A stretch of 64,000 nt of DNA from Aldehydirespirator sp965200005 (GCA_965200005.1 OZ241331.1:2356001-2420000); one strand, 5' to 3'; positions 8,327 through 16,808 are shown, counted from the first letter of the stretch. The notes: generated from the sequence alone by a model not told the origin. Program-made: numbers and translations.

Positions 8327-10260
8327 GCAGGCGTCTCAAGTGTGGCGCTAACAGTCGGGTCGGCGGGATCTTGTATCGGTGCTACACCCGGAGCTGCAAC
8401 CAGTTCACCTTCGGCTTCGAGCGTTTCGGGGTCAACAGGTACTGGTGCGGGTTCTGCTCGCCGCCGCAGGCCTGGCTCGCTTTCGGAGTCCGATGGCACA
8501 CGCAGCTGGCGCAGGGCGTAGGAAGCGATCTCGGCCACAGCCGGAGCGGCAACTAGACCGCCGTAATAGATGTCGCCACCTGGATCGTCGATCGACACGA
8601 TCACGGTGAGTGCGGGTCCCTCATGGTTGGACACGATTCCAGCAAAGGTGGCGGTGTAGTGGCGGCCGATGAACTCGTCACGATGATTGACGCAGCTATA
8701 ACCAACGTCACATGGCTGCCAGGCGGTTCCCGTCTTGCCGGCCATGGTGTAGCCATCGACGACGGCTAGCTGGCCCGTTCCTTCGGCCACCGCGAGGGTC
8801 AGCATGTCCATCAGCGCAGCTGCGGTTTCGGAGTCCAGGACCCGGACTTGCTCTGCTGGTTCGCTGTCGGGGTCTGGTTCTGAATTGGTGACCAGGTTGA
8901 GGGGGACTCGTACACCGTCGTTGGCGATGGTGTTGAAGGCTTGCAATAGTTGCAGTGGGGTGACGGCGATGCCCTGGCCGATTGCAATGTTGGGCAGCGT
9001 CAGACGGTTCCAGTCGCGCACATCGGGAAGGATTCCCTTGGTCTCGCCTTTGAGTTCCAGATCGGTGCGCTCACCGAACCCAAACTTCTGCACCATGTCG
9101 TAGAGGAACGGCTCACCTATCATCTGGGCGACCTTGATCGCACCAATGTTGGATGACCGGCGGAGGATCTCGGTGGGTGACCAGACCTCTTCTCCGTGAG
9201 GTGGTGTGTCTTCAAAGCGGTGACTAGCGATGGTCAGATGACCTGGCACCATCAGCAACTCGTCATTGGCGACTGCACCGACGTTGATGGCCGAGGCAAC
9301 GACGACTGGTTTGAAGACCGAACCAGGTTCGAAAGTCCAGGTGGCGGCCAAGTTGTGGCGGGTGCAGTCAACGAAACCGTCAGAGCCCCGCTCAACACTT
9401 GCGATGGCGATGATCTCACCCGTGGAGGGCACCGCCACAAGTGCTACCCCGAGCTGAGCCTCAGCCGTGGCCACAGCATCGAGCAACAGACGCTCAGCCT
9501 GGAATTGCACGTTTCGGTCAAGGGTTACGGTCAGGTCCTCGCCGACTATTGCTGCCGTTGTCTCCTGCAGCCCACCAGGGATCGTGGTACCTCGAGCGCC
9601 TTGCTCTCTAACGATGTATCCGGGTGTTCCGACCAACTGGTCGTTGTAGTTCTGTTCGAGACCACTCATTCCCTCGTGGTCGATGTTGACCCGCCCCACC
9701 GCAGCGAGAGCCGAACAGTTGCCGTTGGGATGCTCACGTCTGGGTTCATTGATGACCCGCAATCCCTCGATGTCAAGGGCCAGGACCTGCTCGCCCACCT
9801 CTAGGTCGGCCTGACGCACGAGATAACGAAACGCCCGATCGCCTTCCAGCGAAGGGACGATCTCGTCGATCGGTTGCCCCAGGATTGGCGAGAGCGCAGC
9901 CGCAACTGCGAGCGGATCTTCAATCTGTCTCGGGTTGGCAACCACGGTCGCGGCAGGCAGCGAGAGTGCGATCGTGCGCCCGTTGCGATCCAGCACGGCC
10001 CCGCGAGGCGCCGGAACCTCCATTTCATAGAGCGGGATAGAGACTGTTTCGAAGATGCGCGGATCTGGCGTGGCCTGCACGTCAACGATCCGGTAGGTGG
10101 CGGCCGAAAGTGTCGCCGCTAGCAGGAACCAGACAACGGCTATGCGACCGCGGCTAACCATGCGCTTTCCGAGCCACTGGTCGCTGTCAACGAGCCGGGG
10201 GCCAGATGGGTCAAAGGGGCCGGAGCCCCCGGGAGTGCGATGTTGGGGCCCCTGGTTCAT
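8323..10260 (-). CDS. ftsI: Septal peptidoglycan transpeptidase FtsI/PBP3
   Basis: Class B penicillin-binding protein crosslinking septal peptidoglycan, partner of FtsW. With the ATG at 10260 (ATGA overlap with the ftsL-like gene) it is 645 aa: a Pro/Gly-rich cytosolic tail, one transmembrane helix at about residues 39-56, a dimerisation domain beginning PAPRGAVLDRNG, and a transpeptidase domain with SVFK at 314-317, SSN at 369-371 and KTG at 509-511. The Pro/Glu/Ala-rich tail after the catalytic domain has no recognisable PASTA repeat. The frame is open 27 codons further upstream, but that would run through the preceding gene. Confidence 0.96.
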   Translation of the reverse strand: MNQGPQHRTPGGSGPFDPSGPRLVDSDQWLGKRMVSRGRIAVVWFLLAATLSAATYRIVDVQATPDPRIFETVSIPLYEMEVPAPRGAVLDRNGRTIALSLPAATVVANPRQIEDPLAVAAALSPILGQPIDEIVPSLEGDRAFRYLVRQADLEVGEQVLALDIEGLRVINEPRREHPNGNCSALAAVGRVNIDHEGMSGLEQNYNDQLVGTPGYIVREQGARGTTIPGGLQETTAAIVGEDLTVTLDRNVQFQAERLLLDAVATAEAQLGVALVAVPSTGEIIAIASVERGSDGFVDCTRHNLAATWTFEPGSVFKPVVVASAINVGAVANDELLMVPGHLTIASHRFEDTPPHGEEVWSPTEILRRSSNIGAIKVAQMIGEPFLYDMVQKFGFGERTDLELKGETKGILPDVRDWNRLTLPNIAIGQGIAVTPLQLLQAFNTIANDGVRVPLNLVTNSEPDPDSEPAEQVRVLDSETAAALMDMLTLAVAEGTGQLAVVDGYTMAGKTGTAWQPCDVGYSCVNHRDEFIGRHYTATFAGIVSNHEGPALTVIVSIDDPGGDIYYGGLVAAPAVAEIASYALRQLRVPSDSESEPGLRRRAEPAPVPVDPETLEAEGELVAAPGVAPIQDPADPTVSATLETPA

Positions 10261-10772
10261 GGCCCTAGGGCTGCAGCTGTAGCGGCAGCATCTGTGCCAT
10301 CGGGATCGGCAACTGCCTGCTGTGTCGCGCCGAACGCCCATTCAAATGTGACGGGCTGTTTACCAGCCAGCAAGAAGGGATCGTCCGTTGGGGGTGGCAG
10401 CCGTCCGGGAAGGACGGGTGTGAGGCTGACGAGTTCAGCGGACGGCACCAACCCAACAGAGCCAGCCTGGTCAGCTAGACCTTCGGGCGAGTCAAGGTAC
10501 GCCAACTCAGCTTTGAGAGCATCGAGGCGCTCCTGGCGGACGCTGTTCTGTGCGAACAGTTCGTCAAGATTGTCCTGGTTCTCCACTAGCACGGCGTGCA
10601 AACCGGCGAGGGCCAGACTCACGACGAACAACGCCATTACGAAACCTGTGGTGGCATTTGAAATCCGGCGGCGCCGTGCCGCCGGGGTGACTAAGTGAAG
10701 GGTCGGCTTCGATGCAGGATCTGGTTGCGCCGGCTTGGGCTGAGCGTGGGCTTGACCGGGGCCTGCCATCAT
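10257..10772 (-). CDS. FtsL-like septum protein (single-pass membrane, coiled coil)
   Basis: This 171-aa protein has a Lys/Arg/Pro-rich cytosolic start, one transmembrane helix (VMALFVVSLALAGLHAVL, about residues 45-62), then a short coiled coil (ENQDNLDELFAQNSVRQERL) and an extracytoplasmic tail rich in Pro and Ala. That topology, and the position between rsmH and ftsI, are those of FtsL, which in the divisome complex with FtsB helps activate FtsWI. Sequence conservation of FtsL is too low for identification by motif, so the call depends on topology and context. ATGA overlaps occur at both ends. Confidence 0.75.
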   Translation of the reverse strand: MMAGPGQAHAQPKPAQPDPASKPTLHLVTPAARRRRISNATTGFVMALFVVSLALAGLHAVLVENQDNLDELFAQNSVRQERLDALKAELAYLDSPEGLADQAGSVGLVPSAELVSLTPVLPGRLPPPTDDPFLLAGKQPVTFEWAFGATQQAVADPDGTDAAATAAALGP

Positions 10773-11728
10773 GACGACTCAACCAATCGCTCGACTGCTC
10801 GAAGGCGCGCCGCTCTGGCTCGTGGGTTGCGTGCTATCTCGTCGGCGCTGGGAGTAAGGGGCCGTCGCCACAACAACCGCACCGACGCAGTTGCGCCTGG
10901 CGGCGGTGGAAGGCCGGGACGGGGTGGTGGAGCGAGTCCGGCGGCCTTGTTGAAGGCACGTTTGACAATCCGATCCTCGCCTGAGTGATACGACAAGACT
11001 GCACAGCGGCCGCCTGGAGCGAGCCGGTCAAGTGCTTCTTGAAGCGCTACTGGGAGGACTCCCAGTTCGGAGTTGACCTCAATGCGCAATGCCTGGAAGG
11101 TGCGTTTGGCTGGATGGCCGGCGCGGCGCGTAGCCCTAGGAACCGCGGCTGCAACGGCGCTTGCCAACTGCGTCGTGGTAGTGAGCGGCCTGTGTCTGAT
11201 GATGCTGCGGGCGATGCGCCGGCTGTGTCGCTCGTCGGCGTTGTGCCACAAGATGTCTGCAAGTTCTCGGGCGCTGGCACCATTGACGATGTCTGCTGCC
11301 GTCGCACCACGGGTGGTGTCCATGCGCATATCCAGCGGGCCTTCGTGGCGATAACTGAACCCGCGCTCGGCGACATCTAGTTGGGGCGAACTGACGCCCA
11401 GATCAAGTAGGCACGCCGAGATCTGGCGATGTCCCAGGTCATCAAGCACGCGACCTAAGGAGTCGAAGCGAGCGTGGCACAGCGTCACACGCTCGCCGTA
11501 GGTCTCAAGACGTCGACTCGCAGCCGCGATGGCTGCCAAGTCCTGGTCGAGCCCCACAAGGTGTGCCCAGCTACATCGCTGCAGCAGGGCGTCGGCATGT
11601 CCCCCACCACCCACAGTTGCGTCGAGGATCACACCGTGTGGAACCGCACTCAGCACGCGGGTGATCTCGGCCTCCATTGCTGGTTGGTGCCGGAACGGAG
11701 GTACCGTATGGCGAGGCTTGTGGGCCAT
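10769..11728 (-). CDS. rsmH: 16S rRNA (cytosine-1402-N4)-methyltransferase RsmH
   Basis: SAM-dependent methyltransferase (old name MraW) modifying C1402 in the ribosomal P-site region. The SAM loop DATVGGGGHADA is at about residues 36-47. LLDLGVSSPQLD, GPLDMRMD and the C-terminal FQALRIEVNSELG are all family hallmarks. The frame is open 136 codons further upstream, but those residues are not family-like. The ATG at 11728 gives MAHKPRHTVPPF, matching the normal start shortly before the catalytic core, and a normal length of 319 aa. This leaves a 292-bp spacer to mraZ, which is unusually long. Confidence 0.95.
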   Translation of the reverse strand: MAHKPRHTVPPFRHQPAMEAEITRVLSAVPHGVILDATVGGGGHADALLQRCSWAHLVGLDQDLAAIAAASRRLETYGERVTLCHARFDSLGRVLDDLGHRQISACLLDLGVSSPQLDVAERGFSYRHEGPLDMRMDTTRGATAADIVNGASARELADILWHNADERHSRRIARSIIRHRPLTTTTQLASAVAAAVPRATRRAGHPAKRTFQALRIEVNSELGVLPVALQEALDRLAPGGRCAVLSYHSGEDRIVKRAFNKAAGLAPPPRPGLPPPPGATASVRLLWRRPLTPSADEIARNPRARAARLRAVERLVESS

Positions 11729-12020
11729 GGTGCTTGGCGCTATGTGACGTTGTCGCTTAGGCGGGTTGCCGTCATCCCTCGAGCACCGGACATCTGCAGT
11801 TCCCCGACCGACGACGCGGGTCGGGATTTCTCCCCCGACCGAGCTAATGGCAAGCGGGCGGAGTATGGGTCTTCCATTTGACGGTCGGGGAACTGCACAT
11901 GCTCGGCACAGCCGATCTCGGTTGTGGCGACTTGGCTTAGTTTTGAGACTCCTTGCGGGGCTCCTCTTGTTGCACTTGCTCGTTTGGTGACGCCGCGTGA
12001 TCTGGGCGTGGCGGGAGGCC
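11729..12020. promoter_or_regulatory. Structured spacer between mraZ and rsmH
   Basis: No convincing gene lies in these 292 bases. They contain a perfect 16-base inverted repeat (11795-11810 against 11882-11897, TGCAGTTCCCCGACCG and its complement). Inside its 71-base loop a second inverted repeat pairs GGTCGGG near 11820 with CCCGACC at 11834-11840. In the minus-strand transcript this would form a long stem with a nested GC-rich hairpin about 70-170 bases upstream of the rsmH start. It could be a leader, attenuator, processing site or operator. The function is unknown. Confidence 0.5.
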
Positions 12021-12476
12021 TCATGCATTCCCCATCCCCCGCCCGTGCGTGATGGCCTCGGCGAGGCGCTCGGTTCCGGCACTTCGAACCTCGGCCCACT
12101 GATCCGGGTTCCAAACTTCGATGCGGCGGATTGCACCTGTCACGATCACTTTGCGTTCCAGTTGCGCGGCGGTGCGTAGGTGAGGCAACAAGCGGATCCG
12201 GCCCTGAGCATCGGGCGTCACCATGTCGGCATCAGCGGCGAACGCCCGCAGGGCGTCGAGTTGCACATCGTTGTTGCCAACCTGGTCTTCAAGTCGCAGT
12301 GCCATACGCTCAAACTCCTGTGCGGGGAGGATTCCCAGGCAGTTGCCGAGCAGAGTGATGAAAGCACCATTTGAGAGGGCGGCCCGGTAGCTCGCAGGCA
12401 TGATTAGCCGACCCTTGGCATCGATGGTGTGGGAGTGGGTGCCGACAAAGAGCGACTGCGGGGCGCGAGCAATCAC
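12021..12476 (-). CDS. mraZ: Transcriptional regulator MraZ
   Basis: AbrB-fold, ring-forming DNA-binding protein that controls the dcw operon in characterised bacteria. The first SpoVT/AbrB half begins GTHSHTIDAKGRLIMPASY and the second contains VTPDAQGRIRLLPHL, giving the two DxxGR repeats expected of MraZ. At 151 aa it is close to the family norm. The start is a GTG about 11 bases after a weak GGAAACGG; an ATG at 12540 with a better ribosome site is in another frame. A promoter with MraZ-box-like repeats lies directly upstream, so autoregulation is likely. Confidence 0.93.
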   Translation of the reverse strand: MIARAPQSLFVGTHSHTIDAKGRLIMPASYRAALSNGAFITLLGNCLGILPAQEFERMALRLEDQVGNNDVQLDALRAFAADADMVTPDAQGRIRLLPHLRTAAQLERKVIVTGAIRRIEVWNPDQWAEVRSAGTERLAEAITHGRGMGNA

Positions 12477-12546
12477 GATGCTGTTGACCGTTTCCGCCCG
12501 TCACATGCCGCCGTAGCGGGCGGTCGACAGGAGGCTTCATGGTTGA

Positions 12547-12593
12547 CTCCCTTCCGCTCCACTTCGCGACAATATAGCACCCTTTTGCTCCAC
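12547..12593 (-). promoter_or_regulatory. Candidate MraZ operator boxes
   Basis: On the minus strand two copies of GTGGAGC-N2-AAGGG-N-G lie 31 bases apart (12593-12578 and 12562-12547). Each copy contains two G-rich half sites (GTGGAG, then AGGGTG or AGGGAG) 10 bases apart. MraZ proteins are known to bind direct TGG-type repeats with about one-turn spacing upstream of mraZ. The boxes flank the candidate -10 element, a suitable arrangement for autorepression. Inferred by eye. Confidence 0.55.
12571..12579 (-). promoter_or_regulatory. Candidate extended -10 promoter element for the dcw operon
   Basis: Reading the minus strand, TGCTATATT is an exact TGn plus TATAnT-like extended -10 hexamer. 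No good -35 was found at 17 bases, as is common for extended -10 promoters. Transcription would begin near 12564, giving a leader of almost 90 bases that contains a hairpin (GACCGCCCG pairing with CGGGCGG, within 12495-12525). Confidence 0.5.
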
Positions 12594-12707
12594 AAGGCCT
12601 GCATTGGGCACCCCAAAGTGACCCCTGGAAGCGGGTTTGGGCGTTCGCTAGGAGGTCATCTCATGCCACACGATGCCTAGAAGTCGTCGAAGTTGTCGGG
12701 AACTCAG

Positions 12708-13553
12708 CTAGAAGTCGCCATTGCTCAGGGCTGCCAGAAGTGCTTGCTCGGCGGTGTGGTATTGGGTTCGTAGCGAACCGCTGCGTTCCACAAGAGCCGC
12801 TCGTGCTTGCATCCGCTCTGTTTGGGTCAGCGCGAGAAAGTCTGGCTCCAGCATCAGGGCCCCACCGGCCGAGTCAGCCAAGTCAGCAGTGCGATGATTG
12901 ACTTGCTCAAGCCCAACTTGGGCGTCATGGGTGTTATGGGTGTCTGGTGACAGTCGCAGCATTGTCTGGATCTGCGCACGGTGCCGGTTGCGACGCTGGC
13001 TGACTCCGACCAGCTTCCTGTCGTTCACAAACACCTCTCCCGGCCCGGTGCCAGCGAAACAAACAAGCTTGCCCCACCTGTCTGCTACGAGCTTGCCCTC
13101 ATAGATCTCGGCGCGTGCGTCCCCGAGCCGGCGAATCACCTGCGACCAGAGCTCACCAACCCAGGCAACCGCGTGTGCCACATCATCGCTCCAGAGGGGG
13201 TCGCTCGCGGGCACCACAAAGTCAGCCCAGAGTTGACGAAGCGGCGCAAGCAACACAGCTCCCCCACCACTGCGCCGCCGAACGACCCGCACACCTGCTC
13301 GCGCTACCGAGGCTGCGTCAACTGCGCTCAGCTTCTGTGTACTGCCCAGAACTAGTGCCGTGTCTTGAACCTTGAGCAGCCTTAGCTGACGTTGCGTGCT
13401 GCGAGAGCCGTAGGTGGCGTCGAGGAGTTCTGAGGTCGTGCCAGAGATCCGCTCAACGGCCCAGTTGCGGTGTCTTGGTCTGCAGCCGCTTGGTCGTATT
13501 GCTGGATCTGTTGTGTTCGCTGGGTTGCCCGACGCGTCGTGGCTACACGTCAC
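12708..13553 (-). CDS. Lipoate/biotin protein ligase family protein (LplA-like)
   Basis: This 281-aa cytoplasmic protein has the BPL/LplA/LipB-type catalytic pattern. VRRRSGGGAVLL (about residues 93-104) matches the RRxSGGGAV substrate loop of lipoate ligases. KLVADRWGK and KLVGVSQRRNR follow at the usual spacing, the Lys being the expected lipoyl-AMP contact. A GTG at 13553 is the only reasonable start. Attachment of lipoate, octanoate or another acyl group to a carrier lysine is the family function; the substrate cannot be told. It follows the HNH gene by 12 bases and probably shares its transcript. Confidence 0.7.
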   Translation of the reverse strand: MTCSHDASGNPANTTDPAIRPSGCRPRHRNWAVERISGTTSELLDATYGSRSTQRQLRLLKVQDTALVLGSTQKLSAVDAASVARAGVRVVRRRSGGGAVLLAPLRQLWADFVVPASDPLWSDDVAHAVAWVGELWSQVIRRLGDARAEIYEGKLVADRWGKLVCFAGTGPGEVFVNDRKLVGVSQRRNRHRAQIQTMLRLSPDTHNTHDAQVGLEQVNHRTADLADSAGGALMLEPDFLALTQTERMQARAALVERSGSLRTQYHTAEQALLAALSNGDF

Positions 13554-13565
13554 GCGGTTACGCGA

Positions 13566-14078
13566 TTAAGCGGTTAGACGTTCGTCGCGGTGCTGCAGGT
13601 ACGGGGCCCACAACTCAGGAACTACTCCGGCTGCCATCTCAACCCACGACGAGGGGGCGGGTGCCTGGGGTCTGCGCCGTGGCCGCATGCCGCTCTCGCT
13701 CGGGAGGCGGTCTCGCTTCTTGGAGTTGCAGCGCCGGCAGGCAGCAACGACGTTGTCCCAGGTATGTAGGCCACCCCGGCTGCGGGGCACCACATGATCA
13801 AGCGTCTCGGCACGTCCGCCGCAGTATTGGCACGAGTCTTGATCTCGCACGAACACGGCCCGGCGATTTGGAGAGCGGCGTCTCGGCCGTGGTACGTGCA
13901 CGTAGGTGCTCAGGCGCACCACAGAGGGGACCTCAACCGAGAGGCGCTCGGAACGAAACGAGCGGCCTCCTCCATGAACCATCTCGACCTTGTCTGCAAG
14001 CACCAGGCACACGGCGCGCCGATCCGAAACCACAGCAAGTGGTTCGAACGTCGCATTGAGCACCAGCACCCCTGACAT
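13566..14078 (-). CDS. HNH endonuclease family protein
   Basis: This 170-aa protein starts with MSGVLVLNATFEPLAVV, typical of a small actinobacterial and cyanobacterial HNH family. The core is CQYCGG, then LDHVVPRSRGG and NVVAACRRCNSKK, which supply the two CxxC zinc knuckles and the catalytic His of the beta-beta-alpha-metal fold. The family is widespread and chromosomal. A role in DNA processing or repair is suspected, but no substrate is established. It starts with ATG and sits 43 bases after the small gene at 14122-14418. Confidence 0.88.
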   Translation of the reverse strand: MSGVLVLNATFEPLAVVSDRRAVCLVLADKVEMVHGGGRSFRSERLSVEVPSVVRLSTYVHVPRPRRRSPNRRAVFVRDQDSCQYCGGRAETLDHVVPRSRGGLHTWDNVVAACRRCNSKKRDRLPSESGMRPRRRPQAPAPSSWVEMAAGVVPELWAPYLQHRDERLTA

Positions 14079-14121
14079 TGCGGCGCAGGCTAGTGCGCGC
14101 GTTTCACTGGCTTTAGTACTG

Positions 14122-14418
14122 CTAGTAGTGGCGCTTTTGAGAGCGGCACCACTGCAGCCATACGGTGAGATCCCGGGCTCCTAGATCCGCTTCGGGATCG
14201 CCGTACATCGTCTCGGCGCGGAACCGCTGTAAGCCAGCGGCTGGAAGTGGCAGCAACGGCCAACGCCGCCACCAGCCTCGCGGCGCGAACCGTCTCATCT
14301 CCCGCAAAGCCGTTGGCAGCAGTGTCGGGTGTGCCAGCATCACCCCCAGAGTGGTCGCCACGATGCGGCGCGCTCGCAGCTGCGTTGTGTCACTCACGAC
14401 GTGCGACTTCCCGACCAC
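14122..14418 (-). CDS. Small conserved actinobacterial protein of unknown function
   Basis: A 98-aa basic protein whose centre reads LREMRRFAPRGWWRRWPLLP and continues LPAAGLQRFRAETMYGD, ending LTVWLQWCRSQ. I recognise this WWRR-x-PLLPLP...RxETMYGD pattern from short uncharacterised actinobacterial proteins, but no function is known to me. Start choice is unclear because a 21-base tandem repeat supplies two equivalent GTG codons, at 14418 and 14397. Codon-level conservation of the pattern supports this strand over the overlapping plus-strand open frame. Confidence 0.65.
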   Translation of the reverse strand: MVGKSHVVSDTTQLRARRIVATTLGVMLAHPTLLPTALREMRRFAPRGWWRRWPLLPLPAAGLQRFRAETMYGDPEADLGARDLTVWLQWCRSQKRHY

Positions 14419-14436
14419 GACGTGCGACTTCCCGAC
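14395..14436. repeat. Perfect 21-bp tandem duplication
   Basis: Bases 14395-14415 and 14416-14436 are identical (each begins CACGACGTGCGACTTCCC). The duplication lies in the divergent region before the MoxR gene and at the start of the small minus-strand gene, where it duplicates seven codons and the GTG start. It may be a duplicated operator or a simple replication-slippage event. Confidence 0.9.
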
Positions 14437-14602
14437 GAGACGGCAATCTTTCCCGCCCGCCCGCCGAGGCCATCTTCATGACTCGCCACGACTCTTCACG
14501 ACGCTTGAGAATAGGCGCCGGTTTGCGACCCCCACGGGCCCAAGGGTCGCCAGAACCGGGCCAACGGGTGCCAAGATGGCTCGACGGTACGCTTGCGCGT
14601 TC

Positions 14603-15547
14603 ATGCCCAGCTTTCACGAGCAGTTCAAGCTCATCCGTGAGAACATGGAACTCGCCGTAAAGGGCAAACCAGAAGTAATCGAGTTGCTAATCCTGGCTTT
14701 GCTATCGGGCGGCCATGTGCTGATCGAGGATGTCCCTGGAGTCGGCAAGACCAGCCTTGGCAAAGCCCTAGCTCGCAGTGTGGATGTCAGCTTTAGCCGC
14801 ATCCAGTTCACACCCGACCTGCTACCGGTCGACATCACCGGCACGTCGATCTTTGACCGGCGTAGCGGTGACTTCGAGTTCCGGCCCGGCCCTGTTTTCT
14901 CGGGCATCGTGCTAGCGGATGAGATCAACAGAGCGTCCCCGAAGGCTCAATCAGCACTGCTTGAGGCGATGGGCGAGCAGCAGGTCACCGTGGACGGTGT
15001 GACCCGGCGGCTTGACTTCCCGTTCACGGTGATCGCCACCCAGAATCCAATCGAATACGAAGGCACCTACCCGCTGCCTGAGAGCCAACTAGACCGCTTC
15101 CTGATGCGTCTCGCGGTGGGTTATCCCGATCCGTTTTCGGAGGACGCCATGTTGTGTTCGAGGGGAGCACACGAGCCCGCCGACACGCTCGTCGCTGTCA
15201 GCGATGCTGCAATTGTGCGCAAGATGGCTTCAATCGCCGATCAAGTACACGCCTCGGCTGCGCTTCGCACCTACTTGCTTGGGGTTGCAGACGCCACACG
15301 CCGCCATCCCGACCTGTTGCTGGGGTTGTCGCCTCGAGGTGTGCTGGCCCTATTGCGGGTCGCGAGAACCCATGCCGCCTCGTTCAACAGGGACTTCGTT
15401 ACTCCAGACGACATCAAGGCGCTGGCACCGGTGATGTTGCCGCACCGGCTGCTGACTACCCCCGAAGCTCGCATGCGTGGAGTTAGCTCCGCAGACATCG
15501 TGACCGAGATCATCGACTCCGTTCCGGTGCGCCCCAGAAAGAAGTGA
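14603..15547 (+). CDS. MoxR-family AAA+ ATPase
   Basis: This 314-aa ATPase has Walker A EDVPGVGKTS at about residues 41-50, Walker B LADEINRASPKAQSALLEAM and the sensor region IATQNPIEYEGTYPLPESQLDRF, all diagnostic of MoxR/RavA-type chaperone ATPases. These act with von Willebrand-type or DUF58 proteins to assemble or activate targets. Two bases after its stop comes the DUF58 gene and then a transglutaminase, a common actinobacterial trio. The ATG at 14603 (MPSFHEQFKL) is preferred; another ATG nine codons upstream and a long open frame before it lack family-like residues. Confidence 0.93.
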   Translation: MPSFHEQFKLIRENMELAVKGKPEVIELLILALLSGGHVLIEDVPGVGKTSLGKALARSVDVSFSRIQFTPDLLPVDITGTSIFDRRSGDFEFRPGPVFSGIVLADEINRASPKAQSALLEAMGEQQVTVDGVTRRLDFPFTVIATQNPIEYEGTYPLPESQLDRFLMRLAVGYPDPFSEDAMLCSRGAHEPADTLVAVSDAAIVRKMASIADQVHASAALRTYLLGVADATRRHPDLLLGLSPRGVLALLRVARTHAASFNRDFVTPDDIKALAPVMLPHRLLTTPEARMRGVSSADIVTEIIDSVPVRPRKK

Positions 15548-15548
15548 A

Positions 15549-16808
15549 ATGCCCACCGCAGCGGGCTGGAGACTGCTTGTCCTAGGCGTTGTTGTAGCGA
15601 TCGGCGGCAGGGCACTGGCGCTCACCGAGTTGCACATCATCGGCGTCGCCGCTATGGCCGCCGTTGTGGCCGCGCTATTGGTGCGGCTCCTGCATCCTTC
15701 GAGGCTTGTGATCGAGCGATCGACCTCAACAAGTGTGGTGGCTGTGGGCGAGCCCGTTGACGTGTCGCTCAAGCTGGTCAACTGGGGCCGGCTGCGCTCG
15801 CCGACAGTGGTAGTGACCGAACAGATCAGCGACGGATCTGAGGTGTCGCTTTCGCTTGCCACGCTGCCCGGAGGTGCTTCCACAGTCGGCAGGTATCGCT
15901 TGATGACCCGTCGCCGGGGTGTTCTTAGGATCGCTGAGATCCGCCTCGATGATGTGGATGGTCTGGGTTTGGCCAGGCACAGGCACCACCTAGGCAAGCC
16001 GACCCGGATAGTGGTTCACCCCCGCATCGAGCAACTTCGAGCGATTCAGGTCCCGCCCACCGAAGATCTGGCTCTAGCCGAGTTCACGAGACGGTCGGCT
16101 CGGCGTGAGAGCGATGACTTCGACTTCTTGCGCCCTTACGTGAGCGGTGATGATCCGCGCCACATTCACTGGCGCTCCACCGCTCGATTTGGCGATCTGA
16201 TGATGCGTCACTACCAGCCGGCGCGCCTTAGCCGGTTGACAGTGCTAATCGACACTAGAGCCCCGGGACACACCGAAGCAACACAGGACTTCACCTGTTC
16301 AGTAGCTGGTTCGGTTGCGCTGGCAGGTATCGCCGCGGGTGACGAGGTACGCATCTGCACGACCGACGGGCGTTCAACGGCACTGTTGACCCAGCGCGAC
16401 GGGCGCCTTGCTGCTCTCGAGTTTCTGGCACTGCTTGCCGGGGGGAGCAACGAGATCGACTCCGAACTCCCACTCGAGGGGTCGCTGGTGGTGGTCGTGA
16501 CGGCTGTGACCGATGTCATTGACCGGCCTACAACGAGGGCGCGCCTCGCAGAACGACTCCGCGCAAGCATGGTCATTTCCTGTGACTCTGAGCCGTCAGG
16601 CTCCAGTGCTCCCTCGGCTAGGGGCCCTGGTGCAGATGAATCTCGGCGCTGGATCCATCTAACCGATCCAAGCCAACTGCCAAGCCTGTGGCGCATGCCG
16701 CACCCAAGGAGATCCGGTGTGAGAGCAGGCCAATCTCGCACTGGAGCAAGCCGTGAGGCACCGCGGCGCCACTTGAGTACTGCAACTGGACTTGTGTCAC
16801 ACCCGTGA
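15549..16808 (+). CDS. DUF58 domain protein (MoxR partner)
   Basis: This 419-aa protein starts with two hydrophobic segments (about residues 8-45), then a beta-rich region. The DUF58 signature follows: DFDFLRPYVSGDDPRHIHW, continuing with RSTARFGDLMMRHY, at about residues 190-220. The C-terminal part resembles a von Willebrand A-like fold (LTVLIDTRAPG). The family is linked to MoxR ATPases, but its biochemical role is not known. Its stop overlaps the next gene's GTG (GTGA), so the three genes form an operon. Confidence 0.88.
   Translation: MPTAAGWRLLVLGVVVAIGGRALALTELHIIGVAAMAAVVAALLVRLLHPSRLVIERSTSTSVVAVGEPVDVSLKLVNWGRLRSPTVVVTEQISDGSEVSLSLATLPGGASTVGRYRLMTRRRGVLRIAEIRLDDVDGLGLARHRHHLGKPTRIVVHPRIEQLRAIQVPPTEDLALAEFTRRSARRESDDFDFLRPYVSGDDPRHIHWRSTARFGDLMMRHYQPARLSRLTVLIDTRAPGHTEATQDFTCSVAGSVALAGIAAGDEVRICTTDGRSTALLTQRDGRLAALEFLALLAGGSNEIDSELPLEGSLVVVVTAVTDVIDRPTTRARLAERLRASMVISCDSEPSGSSAPSARGPGADESRRWIHLTDPSQLPSLWRMPHPRRSGVRAGQSRTGASREAPRRHLSTATGLVSHP

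Noticed and set aside
11729..12136. Extension of rsmH upstream by 136 codons
   Set aside because: Extension residues are unlike RsmH and overlap mraZ; the ATG at 11728 gives the usual start and length.
12310..12540. A 76-codon frame from the ATG at 12540 with a good ribosome site
   Set aside because: It overlaps mraZ out of frame and shows no conserved pattern; kept only as a possible leader in a finding.
14165..14602. In-frame upstream extension of the MoxR gene by about 146 codons
   Set aside because: No MoxR similarity in the extension; it is antisense to the small conserved gene at 14122-14418.
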